From contig NZ_LN831276.1 of the NCBI RefSeq assembly GCF_900069005.2, positions 87,874 through 151,873 of the forward strand: a stretch of DNA of 64,000 nucleotides. Reading direction: 5' to 3'. Below the pieces are notes generated by a model. That model was not told the DNA's origin, searched no databases, and worked only from the letters and a program-made list of their open reading frames with translations. A program made the translations under genes and the position numbers. Position 1 is the first letter of the stretch, and the number at the start of each line of letters is the position of its first letter. Below, in pieces: positions 1 to 8,960 of this stretch. The stretch comes from Paenibacillus sp. GM2 (GTDB lineage Bacteria > Bacillota > Bacilli > Paenibacillales > Paenibacillaceae).

Positions 1-642
1 CCGGCCATGTCCGACCGCCAGCAGCGCTGGCTTCAAGCTGGCCACCTTGCGCGCGCTGGCGAGCGCTCGCTCCTTATGCCAGGTCGCCATGGCCGGGAAA
101 GGGAACAGCGGTACAAGGGTACCGCTGACCGCAAAGCCGCCTCGCGCTTGAAAAGCGTCGCCGGCGATCAGGGCTCCGCTGCGCGTGTCGAGCAGCGAGA
201 TCGAGCCCGGTGTGTGCCCGGGAGTCAAGACGACCTGCAGCGAACCGATGCGGTCGCCTTCTCCGAGCAGCACATCCGGAGCCGTCTTGATTCCTTTCGG
301 CACGCTGCCACGAATCTTGAATTGCGGCTCCTCCGGCTCCAGCGTGGCATCCCCGCGCAGCAGCTTGGCATCGCGCTTGGAAATGCATACTTTTGCATCC
401 GGATAGAGCTCTTTTAACCCGTCCAGCGCACCGATATGGTCTCCATGCGCATGGGTTAAGACGATGTTGGTCAACGGCCGACCAAGCTCGCGAACCACCC
501 GGCTGATCTCCTTCACACTGTACGGCAATGCGGCATCGATCAGTGTGAGGCCATCCTCTTCCTCAACCAAATAACAATTCACCGGAAATATTCGCGGCAT
601 GAACGATAGCTGTATCAAATGATCTATTCGAGTCGTCTTCAT
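1..642 (-). CDS. MBL-fold metallo-hydrolase (C-terminus beyond window)
   Basis: This is a metallo-beta-lactamase-fold hydrolase of the glyoxalase II/lactonase type, open from its ATG to the window edge (214 codons, no stop). The metal-binding motif THAHGDH lies at residues 63-69, a further ligand His is in TPGHTPGS (about 143), and the bridging Asp is in IAGDAF (about 162). AVGHGR at the truncated end fits the next metal-ligand His of the family. The start is supported by GGAGGT, 8-12 bases upstream. A perfect 11-bp inverted repeat sits just upstream and suggests control by a MarR- or TetR-type repressor. The substrate cannot be told from the sequence. Confidence 0.9.
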   Translation of the reverse strand, partial: MKTTRIDHLIQLSFMPRIFPVNCYLVEEEDGLTLIDAALPYSVKEISRVVRELGRPLTNIVLTHAHGDHIGALDGLKELYPDAKVCISKRDAKLLRGDATLEPEEPQFKIRGSVPKGIKTAPDVLLGEGDRIGSLQVVLTPGHTPGSISLLDTRSGALIAGDAFQARGGFAVSGTLVPLFPFPAMATWHKERALASARKVASLKPALLAVGHGR

Positions 643-657
643 CCTGTTACCTCCTCA

Positions 658-705
658 ATAAACTAATACCATTAGCAATAATATAAACTAATGACATTAG
701 TTTAT
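658..705. promoter_or_regulatory. Palindromic operator with a degenerate second copy
   Basis: At 683-705 the arms ATAAACTAATG and CATTAGTTTAT are exact reverse complements around one base. A second, half-degenerate copy at 658-680 keeps the left arm and CATTAG; the two centres are 25 bp apart. It lies immediately upstream of the hydrolase start. The size and symmetry suit a MarR/TetR dimer; the regulator itself is not in the window. Confidence 0.6.
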
Positions 706-752
706 GCAAGAACTTTTTTTGATTAGGCCGCATGTACCAGTAACTGGATGAT

Positions 753-781
753 TTGTTCCCCTTTTGTTCGTATGGTATAAT
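753..781 (+). promoter_or_regulatory. SigA-type promoter
   Basis: TTGTTC, a 17-base spacer and a perfect TATAAT are present, about 78 bases before the ATG of the small conserved protein that follows. Confidence 0.6.
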
Positions 782-858
782 AATTCGGCAGTCTGCTCTC
801 TTAATATACAAACAGCTAAGCTTCATATATAGATGACATGAAAGTCAGGTGATATTGA

Positions 859-1161
859 ATGGCTTTTGGAGTACACAGAGAAGAATTGGAGGCTTGGAAG
901 AAGACCGTCTCCCAAGGAGAAATCGCCTATCTCACCCATTATTGGCTGGATGCCAGATTTCCGGGCATTACCACGGTTACAAAGGTGGGATGCAGCGACC
1001 ATGACAAGCTTGTGACCTGGTGTCTGGAGCATGGACTCGACCCTCAGTATATCCACAATCGATCTCCATTTCCGCATTTTGACCTGATTGGCCCTAAGCA
1101 GCGGGAGGTGCTGATTGAAGAGGAGCTGTGGGATCAGCTTCAGCGTTTCCGCCTCATTTAG
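859..1161 (+). CDS. Small conserved hypothetical protein (YneQ-like)
   Basis: A 100-residue soluble protein with no signal peptide or membrane segment. The sequence begins MAFGVHREELEAWKKTVS and has an aromatic- and His-rich middle (AYLTHYWLDARFPG, then TTVTKVGC) and a conserved-looking PHFDLIGPKQR segment. From memory it resembles the uncharacterised Bacillus protein YneQ, which has nearly this length; that is recall, not a search. Its SD (TCAGGTGATATTGA) is moderate, and a good promoter lies upstream. No function is known to me. It appears monocistronic: over 200 bases separate it from the next gene. Confidence 0.75.
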   Translation: MAFGVHREELEAWKKTVSQGEIAYLTHYWLDARFPGITTVTKVGCSDHDKLVTWCLEHGLDPQYIHNRSPFPHFDLIGPKQREVLIEEELWDQLQRFRLI

Positions 1162-1384
1162 CAGGGATTCCTAGTCGGATTCCAAAGCTCTACTATTTAT
1201 GTAAAAAATACTTTTAATTTTTATTTATTTTTTCCCTTCCCATATGATTGTAAATGCCTTATTCTTGTAGCTGTATATTTATCTATTTAAAATGTATGTT
1301 TAAAAAAGCCGCAAAGGTGGACTTTTCGAACAGCATCTATAGAAGTAGAGAAAGAAGAGAAAACCATATTGGAGGAATAACCAT

Positions 1385-2656
1385 ATGTCAAATGAAGCCC
1401 ATGCTTCGCCTGCCGTTTCCGAGAGCTTATTCAGGAACCGGTTCTACCAGACTGTGCTCATCTCGAACATCTTCCTGCAAATCGGGATCTGGGTCAGAAA
1501 CTTCGCTATCCTGATGTTCGTCACGGAGAAAACCAATAGCGACCCTTTGGCTATCTCCCTGATCTCGGTTGTCGAGTTCGCCCCTATCTTTGTGTTCGGA
1601 TTTATCGGCGGTGCCTTTGCCGACCGCTGGAAGCCGAAGCGAACGATGATCTGGTGCGACTTCTTGTCCGCTGTGTCCGTCTTCGCCGTCTTAATTACGT
1701 TGATGTTCGAATCCTGGGAGACCGTATATTTGGCGACCTTCGTGTCCGCGATTCTATCGCAATTCTCGCAACCTTCGGTTATGAAAATGTTCAAGCAGCA
1801 TATTCATCCTGACAAGCTGCAGCAAGGAATGGCCTTGTTCCAGTCCTTAATGGCCATCTTTATGGTTCTTGGCCCATCGCTCGGGATTTTCGCCTATCAG
1901 CATTTCGGCATCTACATCTCCATCGGAGTAATGGGCGTGGCCTTCCTGATCTCGGCCGTTGTTCTGTTCCGCTTGCCACCGGATGTGGAAGAGGAAAAGA
2001 AGGAGAAACGCGAGACAAAAATTATGCAAGAGCTGGCGGACGGGTTCCGCTATGTATGGAAGAGCACCACTTTGCGCGTGCTCGGCATTACTTTTGCTAT
2101 CGCCGGTTTCTCCGTAGGCATCATCCAGACGCTTGGTTTGTTCGTTGTTACTGAACGCTTGGGCAAGCCGAAGGAATTCCTACAGTTTCTGCTCATGGTG
2201 AACGGGGTTGCCATGCTTATAGGCGGCGTGATCGTTATGATCATTGCCAAGAAAATAGCGCCGCAAATCCTGCTCGCCTTCGGAATGCTCGTCAGCGCAT
2301 TATGTATTTTGGGTATCGGCTGGTCAACCAGCATTCCATTGACTTTGGCTTTACAATTCATTAACGGCCTGACCCTGCCATGCATTCAGATTGGTATCAA
2401 TACGATGATCCTGAAATGGACAGAGCAATCCTACGTAGGACGGGTGAATGGAGTACTTAGCCCCTTGTTCACCGGGATGATGGTCGTAATGATGTCCGCA
2501 GCAGGCGTGCTTAAGAAGCTGTTCCCACTCACAGGAATCTACTCGATCTCGGCGATTGTGATGCTGCTCGGCGCTGTCATTCTCGTGCCTATCTTCAAGT
2601 ACAAGCCGAAGGAAGACAATGTAGCTGCAGCTCCGGTTGCACCGGAGACCCCGTAA
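1385..2656 (+). CDS. MFS transporter (12 TM, drug-efflux type)
   Basis: A 423-residue major facilitator of the MFS_3/macrolide-efflux-like type, expected to have 12 membrane segments. The motif A-like loop GGAFADRWKPKR follows the second helix (about residues 69-80), a charged cytoplasmic loop (EEEKKEKRETK) lies in the middle, and the tail is polar and Pro/Ala-rich. GGAGG lies 9 bases before the ATG. It is followed by a bidirectional terminator and seems to be transcribed alone. No local regulator is adjacent, so the substrate is unknown; the nearest family resemblance is to Mef-like or EntS-like exporters. Confidence 0.9.
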   Translation: MSNEAHASPAVSESLFRNRFYQTVLISNIFLQIGIWVRNFAILMFVTEKTNSDPLAISLISVVEFAPIFVFGFIGGAFADRWKPKRTMIWCDFLSAVSVFAVLITLMFESWETVYLATFVSAILSQFSQPSVMKMFKQHIHPDKLQQGMALFQSLMAIFMVLGPSLGIFAYQHFGIYISIGVMGVAFLISAVVLFRLPPDVEEEKKEKRETKIMQELADGFRYVWKSTTLRVLGITFAIAGFSVGIIQTLGLFVVTERLGKPKEFLQFLLMVNGVAMLIGGVIVMIIAKKIAPQILLAFGMLVSALCILGIGWSTSIPLTLALQFINGLTLPCIQIGINTMILKWTEQSYVGRVNGVLSPLFTGMMVVMMSAAGVLKKLFPLTGIYSISAIVMLLGAVILVPIFKYKPKEDNVAAAPVAPETP

Positions 2657-2680
2657 AAACGGACTCGTACAATTACTATT

Positions 2681-2730
2681 AAAAAAGCCCTGATGCAGCC
2701 GGTAATCCGGTCGGCCATCAGGGCTCTTTT
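2681..2730. terminator. Bidirectional terminator
   Basis: The stem AGCCCTGATG / CATCAGGGCT is flanked by A6 on the left and CTTTT on the right. It separates the converging MFS gene and ppaC. Confidence 0.8.
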
Positions 2731-2763
2731 CATATTTAAGGTAGTCAGCTTGCCTAATCTTGA

Positions 2764-3696
2764 TTAACGTTTGTTGAAAATATCCGTGAGTACAGGAACG
2801 ATTTGCGATTTGCGGGATACGACACCCTTGAGCAAGGCCGTATTGTTCTCCAGCTTCACATTGTAAGCTTGTTCCACTGCATCCGCTGCTTTACCAATAG
2901 CAAGACCAACGGAATCATTATTCAAAATGTCCGTTACGATGAACAGGAACAAATCAAGACCTTTGCGTTCAACAATCGCGCCAAGCTCAGCTTCCACTTC
3001 CGCTTGACGGGACAGCACATCCTGCACATCCACGGCATTAACCTGGGCGATTTCCACTTTAGCTCCGCCCATATCGAATTCCTTGGCATCAAGCGTAATC
3101 AATTGCTGGATGCTCTTGTCGCTCAGGTCTGCGCCAGCTTTAAGCATCTCTAGGCCATATTCCTCGGCGTTCACTCCAGCAATGCCCGCCAGCTCACGTG
3201 CTGCAGCTACGTCCTGCTCCGTGCAAGTAGGAGATTTAAACAGAAGCGAGTCGGAAATAATCGCTGACAGCATCAGTCCGGCGATGTTCGCAGGAACAGC
3301 AATTCCATTTTCCTTATACATTTTGTTCAGAATCGTCGCTGTGCAGCCTACAGGCTCAGCGCGGTAGTATAGGGGGCCGCTTGTCTCAAAATTAGCGATG
3401 CGGTGATGATCGATAACCTCAGCCACACGAACCTCTGTAATATCGGGAGCACTCTGCTGACGTTCATTGTGGTCAACCAGAATTACGTCCTTCACTTCGC
3501 TCGCTACCGTCTCGACAACGCGAGGCGCCTTGAAGCCAAAACGATCCAATGCATATTGCGTCTCCCCATTAGGAGCGCCGAGAGCAACCGCTTCAACATT
3601 CCAGCCAAGCTTCGATTTCAGGTCTGCATAAGCAATCGCCGAGCAGATCGTATCCGTATCCGGATTCTTATGTCCGAAAATCAATACTTTTTCCAT
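2764..3696 (-). CDS. ppaC: Manganese-dependent inorganic pyrophosphatase
   Basis: A family II pyrophosphatase (310 residues) that hydrolyses cytosolic pyrophosphate to two phosphates with Mn2+. The DHH-family ligands are visible: GHKNPDTDT (H9, D13, D15), VDHNE near 75 and DHHRI near 97. The C-terminal DHHA2 domain ends with the substrate-binding SRKSQIVP segment. Length and motifs match the family closely. AGGGGAG precedes the ATG. It is convergent with the MFS gene and divergent from the response regulator. Confidence 0.95.
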   Translation of the reverse strand: MEKVLIFGHKNPDTDTICSAIAYADLKSKLGWNVEAVALGAPNGETQYALDRFGFKAPRVVETVASEVKDVILVDHNERQQSAPDITEVRVAEVIDHHRIANFETSGPLYYRAEPVGCTATILNKMYKENGIAVPANIAGLMLSAIISDSLLFKSPTCTEQDVAAARELAGIAGVNAEEYGLEMLKAGADLSDKSIQQLITLDAKEFDMGGAKVEIAQVNAVDVQDVLSRQAEVEAELGAIVERKGLDLFLFIVTDILNNDSVGLAIGKAADAVEQAYNVKLENNTALLKGVVSRKSQIVPVLTDIFNKR

Positions 3697-3751
3697 TTGT
3701 TAACTCCCCTTTTCGTCATTCGCTTAGAAAAGTATATCCCAGAAACTGATC

Positions 3752-3812
3752 ATCAATCAAGAGCGAGGTTTCAAGGAAAACCGCCTTGGCTTCGCGATCG
3801 CTCTTCCTTGAT
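3752..3812. other. Long imperfect hairpin in the ppaC/regulator intergenic region
   Basis: Outer arms ATCAA/TTGAT and AAGAGCGA/TCGCTCTT, plus inner CAAGG/CCTTG, give a nested inverted repeat of about 60 bases. It has no U-tract on either side, so it is not a standard terminator. Its function is unknown. Confidence 0.4.
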
Positions 3813-3890
3813 GCTGGCTACGACCCGGTTTCCTTATCAGAACCGTACATTTTCATATTTTAATTGAATTAAGAATTATTTAAGTCGAAT

Positions 3891-3907
3891 TTCAGCGAAT
3901 ATTCAGC
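3891..3907 (+). promoter_or_regulatory. Candidate OmpR-type direct repeat
   Basis: TTCAGC occurs twice with an 11-base period, about 60-75 bases upstream of the response regulator ATG. That spacing is typical of OmpR/PhoB-family dimer sites and would fit autoregulation. This is inference. Confidence 0.35.
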
Positions 3908-3965
3908 CTAATCATAGATAATAGATAATAATATTAGTAGTCTTGCTTGTTACAGGGGGAGCGAC

Positions 3966-4652
3966 ATGAGAAATCTTAAAGGCGTAAAAATATTACTGGT
4001 CGATGACGAACCGCATATTATTCAATTCCTCGAGTTGGGGCTTAGCAATGAAGGCTTTGAGATTCGTACGGCCCAGGATGGAATGACGGCCGTCAATCAG
4101 GCAAGTACCTTCCGCCCCCATATCGTCGTGCTTGACGTTATGATGCCGGGTATGGATGGCTGGGAAGTGTGCCGTTTACTGAAGAAAGAACTCAGCAATG
4201 TATCCATCATTATGTTGACCGCAAAAGATGAGGTCGAAGACCGCGTCAAAGGTCTGACGATCGGAGCCGACGACTATGTCGTGAAGCCGTTCAGCTTCGA
4301 GGAGCTGTTGGCCCGGATTGGAGCGCGGCTGCGCAATCAGTTCCCGGCCCTGTTCGGAGAAGTGTCCTACGGGCCATTCTGTATCGATGACCGTCGGAAG
4401 GAGATCAGCTATCAGGGTCAGGTGCTGGACCTGTCGCCCACTGAACATGAACTGCTTAAGTATTTGCTTATCAATCATGGAATTGTGCTGAGCAAGACAA
4501 CGATACTGGATCAGGTATGGGGATATGATTTCGGCGGGGAGGAAAATATCGTTGAGGTCTATATCCGTTCCCTGCGAGAGAAGCTGAATGATAAAGAGCA
4601 TCGTCTAATCCGCACGCTCCGCGGCGCCGGCTATCGCGTTGATCTGCCATGA
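3966..4652 (+). CDS. OmpR-family response regulator
   Basis: A 228-residue regulator. The receiver domain (about 6-120) has the acidic pair DD (13-14), phospho-acceptor D57 in VVLDVMMPGMDG and K107 in VVKPFS. The C-terminal winged helix (about 135-226) has the typical LSPTEHELLKYLL and VYIRSLREKL segments. AGGGGGAG precedes the ATG. It overlaps the downstream kinase gene by four bases (ATGA), so the pair is translationally coupled. The target genes are not apparent from the context. Confidence 0.93.
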   Translation: MRNLKGVKILLVDDEPHIIQFLELGLSNEGFEIRTAQDGMTAVNQASTFRPHIVVLDVMMPGMDGWEVCRLLKKELSNVSIIMLTAKDEVEDRVKGLTIGADDYVVKPFSFEELLARIGARLRNQFPALFGEVSYGPFCIDDRRKEISYQGQVLDLSPTEHELLKYLLINHGIVLSKTTILDQVWGYDFGGEENIVEVYIRSLREKLNDKEHRLIRTLRGAGYRVDLP

Positions 4653-6181
4653 AACGTTTAATCCGTCGATTAAGGACCGTGTTGTCCCCCCGTTCCTTGC
4701 GTTCACAGCTCTTATCGCGTTCGTTATTTATTCTGGCCGCACTGCTGATTCTCATCGGCGGATTGCAATATGTACTGATGATCAATTTTCTATATAAGAA
4801 TCAGGCTGAATCCATGGGCTCGCAAATTCTTCGTTTTCCCAGAGAGATGATTGAGCAAATGGAACTCTATCCCTATCACCCTGCAGGTGCTGCGAATCCG
4901 AACGACCAAGGAAATGCGACCAGCCCGGTTAATCCGGGCGGTGCGGATTCCGGCAAAGGCAAGCGCGTACCCTTCCTGTTCCTTCCCGATACCTCGCTGG
5001 CCATCATTAAGGAGGACGGCGGATTCCTTAACCGCTCCGAGCAATCAGGCCTGCCCGCTCCGCAGTTATCCTCCGAGCAATATGGGGCTATTCGCGATGA
5101 CCTTAGGAAGGAGCGGCCTGACCAATACCGGATCATTAAGGATGATAACGGAAATGAACAACTGGTCATATTCCGCCCGCTCTCAGGACCCGGTGGTTGG
5201 AATGACATCGTCCAGTTAGGAGTATTGGCAGCTCCTCTCAAATCCGTGGCGCTGCGGCAGTTATTTATATTTATTTGCCTGGCGATATTGGCTCTGCTGG
5301 GCGGACTCATGCTCTATCTGCCTGTGCTCAAACGCACCTTAAAGCCGCTCGATCAGATGGTAAAGACCGTAGAAGAGATCAATGCAGGCAACCTCGACCA
5401 CCGGTTTCCAGCCTCGCTGGGACAGACGGAGGTCGACCGCTTGGCCGCTTCCTTCAACGGCATGCTGGAGCGACTTGAATGCTCCTTCAAGTCGGAGCGA
5501 GAAGCCAAGGAACAGATGAGGCGCTTTATCGCCGACGCCTCCCACGAGCTTAGAACTCCGCTGACTTCGATTCATGGCTTCCTGGAGGTGCTGCTGCGCG
5601 GCGCTGCTGAACGCCCCGATCAGCTGTATCCAGCCCTGAACAGTATGCTGGGCGAATCGAAGCGAATGAAGAAGCTGGTCGAGGATCTGCTGATGCTGGC
5701 CAAGCTGGATCGAACCCCGGTGGTTCAACGGAGCGATGTGCTATTAGATGCGCTAATCTCCGAGATGGAGCCTCATCTGCGTATTCTCGCCGGGGAACGG
5801 GCCGTCAGCTTCCAGCTCGAACCACAGCTCCATGTCATGTGCGACAGCGACAAGATCAAGCAGGTGGTTCTTAACCTGTTTCATAATGCTGTCCAGCATA
5901 CAGACCCGGCTAGTGGGACGGTCCATGTCACCCTATCCAGGCAGAACAAGCACGCCGTCATCGCTGTCGAGGATAACGGAGCCGGTATTGCCGGTGAACA
6001 TCTGCCTCATATCTTCGAGCGTTTCTACCGCAGTGACACTTCCCGCGCACGCAAGCATGGCGGATTCGGACTGGGACTATCGATTACGCAATCGATTATA
6101 TCCGCTCATGGCGGTGAGATCCGTGTAAAAAGCCGGCGCGGACAAGGCTCAACCTTTGAGGTCTCCCTTCCCTCCCTGTAA
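4649..6181 (+). CDS. Sensor histidine kinase, HAMP type
   Basis: A 510-residue membrane kinase partnered with the preceding regulator. A first membrane segment lies at about 24-46. The extracellular sensor region contains a Pro/Gly/Asn-rich stretch (about 75-105). A second membrane segment lies near 208-228, followed by HAMP (about 229-283), HisKA with phospho-His in DASHELRTPLTS, and an HATPase domain with the N box (NLFHNAVQH), DNGAGI and GFGLGLS. The signal is unknown. A large stem-loop follows the stop codon. Confidence 0.93.
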   Translation: MKRLIRRLRTVLSPRSLRSQLLSRSLFILAALLILIGGLQYVLMINFLYKNQAESMGSQILRFPREMIEQMELYPYHPAGAANPNDQGNATSPVNPGGADSGKGKRVPFLFLPDTSLAIIKEDGGFLNRSEQSGLPAPQLSSEQYGAIRDDLRKERPDQYRIIKDDNGNEQLVIFRPLSGPGGWNDIVQLGVLAAPLKSVALRQLFIFICLAILALLGGLMLYLPVLKRTLKPLDQMVKTVEEINAGNLDHRFPASLGQTEVDRLAASFNGMLERLECSFKSEREAKEQMRRFIADASHELRTPLTSIHGFLEVLLRGAAERPDQLYPALNSMLGESKRMKKLVEDLLMLAKLDRTPVVQRSDVLLDALISEMEPHLRILAGERAVSFQLEPQLHVMCDSDKIKQVVLNLFHNAVQHTDPASGTVHVTLSRQNKHAVIAVEDNGAGIAGEHLPHIFERFYRSDTSRARKHGGFGLGLSITQSIISAHGGEIRVKSRRGQGSTFEVSLPSL

Positions 6182-6186
6182 GCAAT

Positions 6187-6238
6187 AAAGGCCGGGAACG
6201 TTAAGCATATCATGACGATGCTAACGTTCCCGGCCTTT
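6187..6238. terminator. Bidirectional terminator
   Basis: The 17-bp arms begin AAAGGCCGGGAACGTTA and are exact reverse complements around a 16-20 base loop. It lies between the converging kinase and hflX genes. The U-tracts are short, but the stem is very stable. Confidence 0.7.
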
Positions 6239-6251
6239 GAATTAAGGACGG

Positions 6252-7547
6252 TTACTCCGATTGTTTCCCCGCTCCCCCAATGACGAACTGCTTATACTTG
6301 CCATAATCACTCAACCGGCATTCCATGTACAGCTTCGTTCCTTCTTCCTCATAAGAGGTCTCGATAATGTTGGCATGCTCGTTTAAATACGATACAACCG
6401 TGCCTTGATCATAGGGTACCAGCATAGTGCAGCGGATATAATCCTTGAAAATCTGGCGCCGGATTTGCTCTACCAGCTCGGAGATCCCGATCCTGCTCTT
6501 GGCCGCCATATATACCTTATCCCCTTGCACCTCAGGGATGTGATGCTCCGTCAAGTCCGATTTGTTATAGGCATAGATGGTCGGAATATCTGTTACTCCG
6601 ATCTCCTTCAATGTTTCGTTCGTTATCTGGATCAGCCGTTCAAATTCCGGATTAGCATAATCCACTACATGAATGAGCAAATCCGCCTCGGCTACTTCTT
6701 CCAAGGTGGAGCGGAATGCCTTCACCAAATGATGGGGCAGCTTGCTGACGAAGCCAACTGTATCGGTGAGCAAAAACGATTTGTTATCCTGCAAGGGAAT
6801 GCTGCGCACCGAAGTCTCCAGCGTAGCGAACAGCATATCCTTCTCAAACACCTGCTTCTCTTGCGACGACGGATTGTAGGTATCCAGCATGGCATTCATA
6901 ATCGTTGATTTGCCTGCATTTGTATATCCAACGAGCGAGACGACCGGAATATCGTTCTTCTTGCGCTGCTTGCGCTGAATCTGACGATGAGCAACCAAGG
7001 CTTCCAGTTCCTTGCTCAGCATCGTAATCTTCTCTTCAATACGTCTGCGGTCCAGCTCGAGCTTCGTCTCCCCTACGCCGCGGTTCTTTGTACCCACCCC
7101 GCCGCCCTGACGTCCCAGCGATTCGCGCAGGCCAACCAGACGCGGCAGCATATATTTCAGTTGCGCCACCTCGACCTGAAGCTGAGCTTCTCTCGTCTTG
7201 GCCCTCCTTGCAAAAATATCCAGAATGAGTATGGTCCGATCAATAACTTTACATTTCAGTTCGGATTCAAGATTGCGAATCTGTGACGGAGACAGCTCAT
7301 CATTAAAAATAACGAGATTGCCTCCATTCCCTTCAAGCAGGGCGGTCACTTCTTGAATCTTCCCTGTCCCGATATAATGGGATGGATTCACCTTGGGCAG
7401 ATTTTGCGATAATGTCCCTACGACCTCTACCTCGCAAGCGTCCGCCAAATTGGCCAGCTCCTCCATCGAATAGGCAAAGTCTTCCTGGTCATTCAGATTA
7501 ACACCCACCAAAATTGCCTTTTGTTCCAATTCCACCAATTGTTCCAT
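6252..7547 (-). CDS. hflX: Ribosome-associated GTPase HflX
   Basis: A 431-residue HflX-type GTPase that binds the large ribosomal subunit and can split stalled or hibernating ribosomes. The N-terminal HflX domain (about 1-195) includes HYIGTGKIQEV and the RRREEKI-type helix; the G domain has G1 GYTNAGKST, switch/G3 DTVGFVSKLPHHLV and G4-like YNKSD. Length and motif order are normal. The start is preceded by AGGAGG. It is transcribed alone. Confidence 0.95.
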   Translation of the reverse strand: MEQLVELEQKAILVGVNLNDQEDFAYSMEELANLADACEVEVVGTLSQNLPKVNPSHYIGTGKIQEVTALLEGNGGNLVIFNDELSPSQIRNLESELKCKVIDRTILILDIFARRAKTREAQLQVEVAQLKYMLPRLVGLRESLGRQGGGVGTKNRGVGETKLELDRRRIEEKITMLSKELEALVAHRQIQRKQRKKNDIPVVSLVGYTNAGKSTIMNAMLDTYNPSSQEKQVFEKDMLFATLETSVRSIPLQDNKSFLLTDTVGFVSKLPHHLVKAFRSTLEEVAEADLLIHVVDYANPEFERLIQITNETLKEIGVTDIPTIYAYNKSDLTEHHIPEVQGDKVYMAAKSRIGISELVEQIRRQIFKDYIRCTMLVPYDQGTVVSYLNEHANIIETSYEEEGTKLYMECRLSDYGKYKQFVIGGAGKQSE

Positions 7548-7585
7548 ATATCGTATTCCTCCTTTTCTCAGATCAAAAATGACTA

Positions 7586-7917
7586 GTTCAAAAAGGCCCG
7601 TTCCAGCACTAAAGCTAAAGCTTATGCTTCCGATGTGCGTTTTTCAAAATGCTTCATTGGATGAAGCGAGTGTCAGAGGTGTTTGAGCAAACCATAGAGA
7701 AACTTTGGAAACCTCTGCTTGTAATTTGCACGTAAGCACCTGAGATGTCCCGCAGGAAACATCACTTCCGAAGCCTGCCGCATTAGACCCTGTAAAATCC
7801 AAAAAACTTCAATGCCGAATTACTTCTTAATTCACATCGTGTTAGATGATCGCGGTCACCATCTTGATAATGACTTCGATTGATTTTCTTCAGAAGCGGA
7901 CTTTTTAAACGACCTCT
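7586..7917 (-). repeat. Dispersed intergenic repeat, copy A
   Basis: A block of about 330 bases bounded on the plus strand by GTTCAAAAAGG and CTTTTTAAACGACCTCT. Read on the minus strand it aligns with a second copy at 29456-29716. Shared stretches include AGAAAA..ATCGAAGTCATT, GACCGCGATC, GAA(G/A)C(A/G)TTTTGAAAAA and GCATAAGCTT. Its termini resemble repeats I remember as common between Paenibacillus genes. It encodes no convincing protein. Confidence 0.65.
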
Positions 7918-7924
7918 AAAAAAT

Positions 7925-8060
7925 AAAAAAACACAGTCCTCTGGCTGTGCTATGGTACAAACGGTGCAGCAAACAAGAAGACACCTGCAGACATACTCCT
8001 GCAAGTGATTCTCAAAGCGGCATATTCTATTATAAAGGTCCCCTTTATGATAGCACACCT
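7925..8060 (-). ncRNA. Candidate small structured RNA
   Basis: On the minus strand a hairpin (CACTTGCAG / CTGCAGGTG) is followed by a compact terminator, CACAG-loop-CTGTG with a run of seven T. A TATAAT lies about 100 bases upstream within TTTATAATAG, but no good -35 is visible. Nothing coding nearby needs this terminator, so an independent RNA is possible. The rest of this 800-base gap holds repeat copy A and AT-rich sequence without a gene. Confidence 0.3.
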
Positions 8061-8344
8061 ATCCCGTTCGCCCTGCACAGAACAGAGCCTTTGAGCAGTA
8101 TTCAATTAGCCGCGCAAAGTAGTAAGACGGAATTTAATGTACAACACCAGGAACCCTCCGTTCATGTAAATTATATACATATTACCATACTTTAAACCTC
8201 TATACAACGACACTCGCCGATAAAGACAGTTATAATCAAGTACACGGAATGTAAAAAATTTACTGTAACTGGGTTTTTATTTTAAGTATTCTAAATACAG
8301 TTCAAAGCATTGAAAAGCTTTACAAGAGATAGGAGGAACGCTAC

Positions 8345-8776
8345 ATGGTATCCGGTTTCGATGGCTTTGGGCCCTCGCCGTTTGGGGGAATAGGCGGTTT
8401 TATGTTCAGCGTAGTTCCCGTCTTGATCGGGATCATCTTTGTCGTCGTCATCATCATGCTTATCGTCAACGGAGTAAAATATGTGAAGAACGCCACCTCA
8501 ACCCGCGAGTCCACCTTTGTCAGAATTGTATCCAAACGGATGGACGTGCGGCACCACTCCAATATGAACGATCATAATAACTTCTCCTCTTCTCACACTT
8601 ATTATTACATTACCCTGGAATTTGAGAACGGAGAGCGTAAAGAGTATCTGGATGTAAAAAATCTGTACGGCCTCGTCGCCGAGGGGGATGAAGGCTATGC
8701 CGCTATTCAAGGCGATTGGATCGTGGCCTTCGAGCGGAGTATTCCGCGTCAGGATGAGCGTTCCACCCGATATTGA
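8345..8776 (+). CDS. DUF2500-type membrane protein
   Basis: A 143-residue protein with a Gly/Phe-rich N-terminus, one membrane helix (about 18-42, rich in Val and Ile) and a beta-rich domain (about 50-130). Family features are RESTFVRIVSKR and HTYYYITLEFENGERKEYLDV, which match my memory of DUF2500. AGGAGGAACGCTAC precedes the ATG. The function of the family is unknown. It is convergent with the dehydrogenase gene. Confidence 0.85.
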   Translation: MVSGFDGFGPSPFGGIGGFMFSVVPVLIGIIFVVVIIMLIVNGVKYVKNATSTRESTFVRIVSKRMDVRHHSNMNDHNNFSSSHTYYYITLEFENGERKEYLDVKNLYGLVAEGDEGYAAIQGDWIVAFERSIPRQDERSTRY

Positions 8777-8872
8777 TCAGCGCGCTCACAATATCTGCTT
8801 GTATTAGTATAAGTGTTTTTGTCCCTTGGCTAATTGGAAAAACGATTGCAATACTTTTTTAGTATAAACAAC

Positions 8873-8922
8873 AAAAAAGCCGTGAGAATCACAGTTCAGG
8901 CATGAACCCATTCTCGCGGCTT
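8873..8922 (-). terminator. Terminator of the dehydrogenase gene
   Basis: The stem AAGCCG(C/T)GAGAAT / ATTCTC(A/G)CGGCTT runs into T6 on the minus strand. It lies between two converging genes. Confidence 0.8.
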
Positions 8923-8960
8923 AGCTTGCTTTATTCGCTTTTCTGCATTGGCGCTTATCC

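Noticed and set aside
7783..8058. 91-codon ORF on the minus strand
   Set aside because: It crosses a terminator hairpin and repeat copy A, is rich in Cys without pattern, and has no good SD.
7947..8195. 82-codon ORF on the plus strand
   Set aside because: No SD, no recognisable domain, low-quality composition in an intergenic region.
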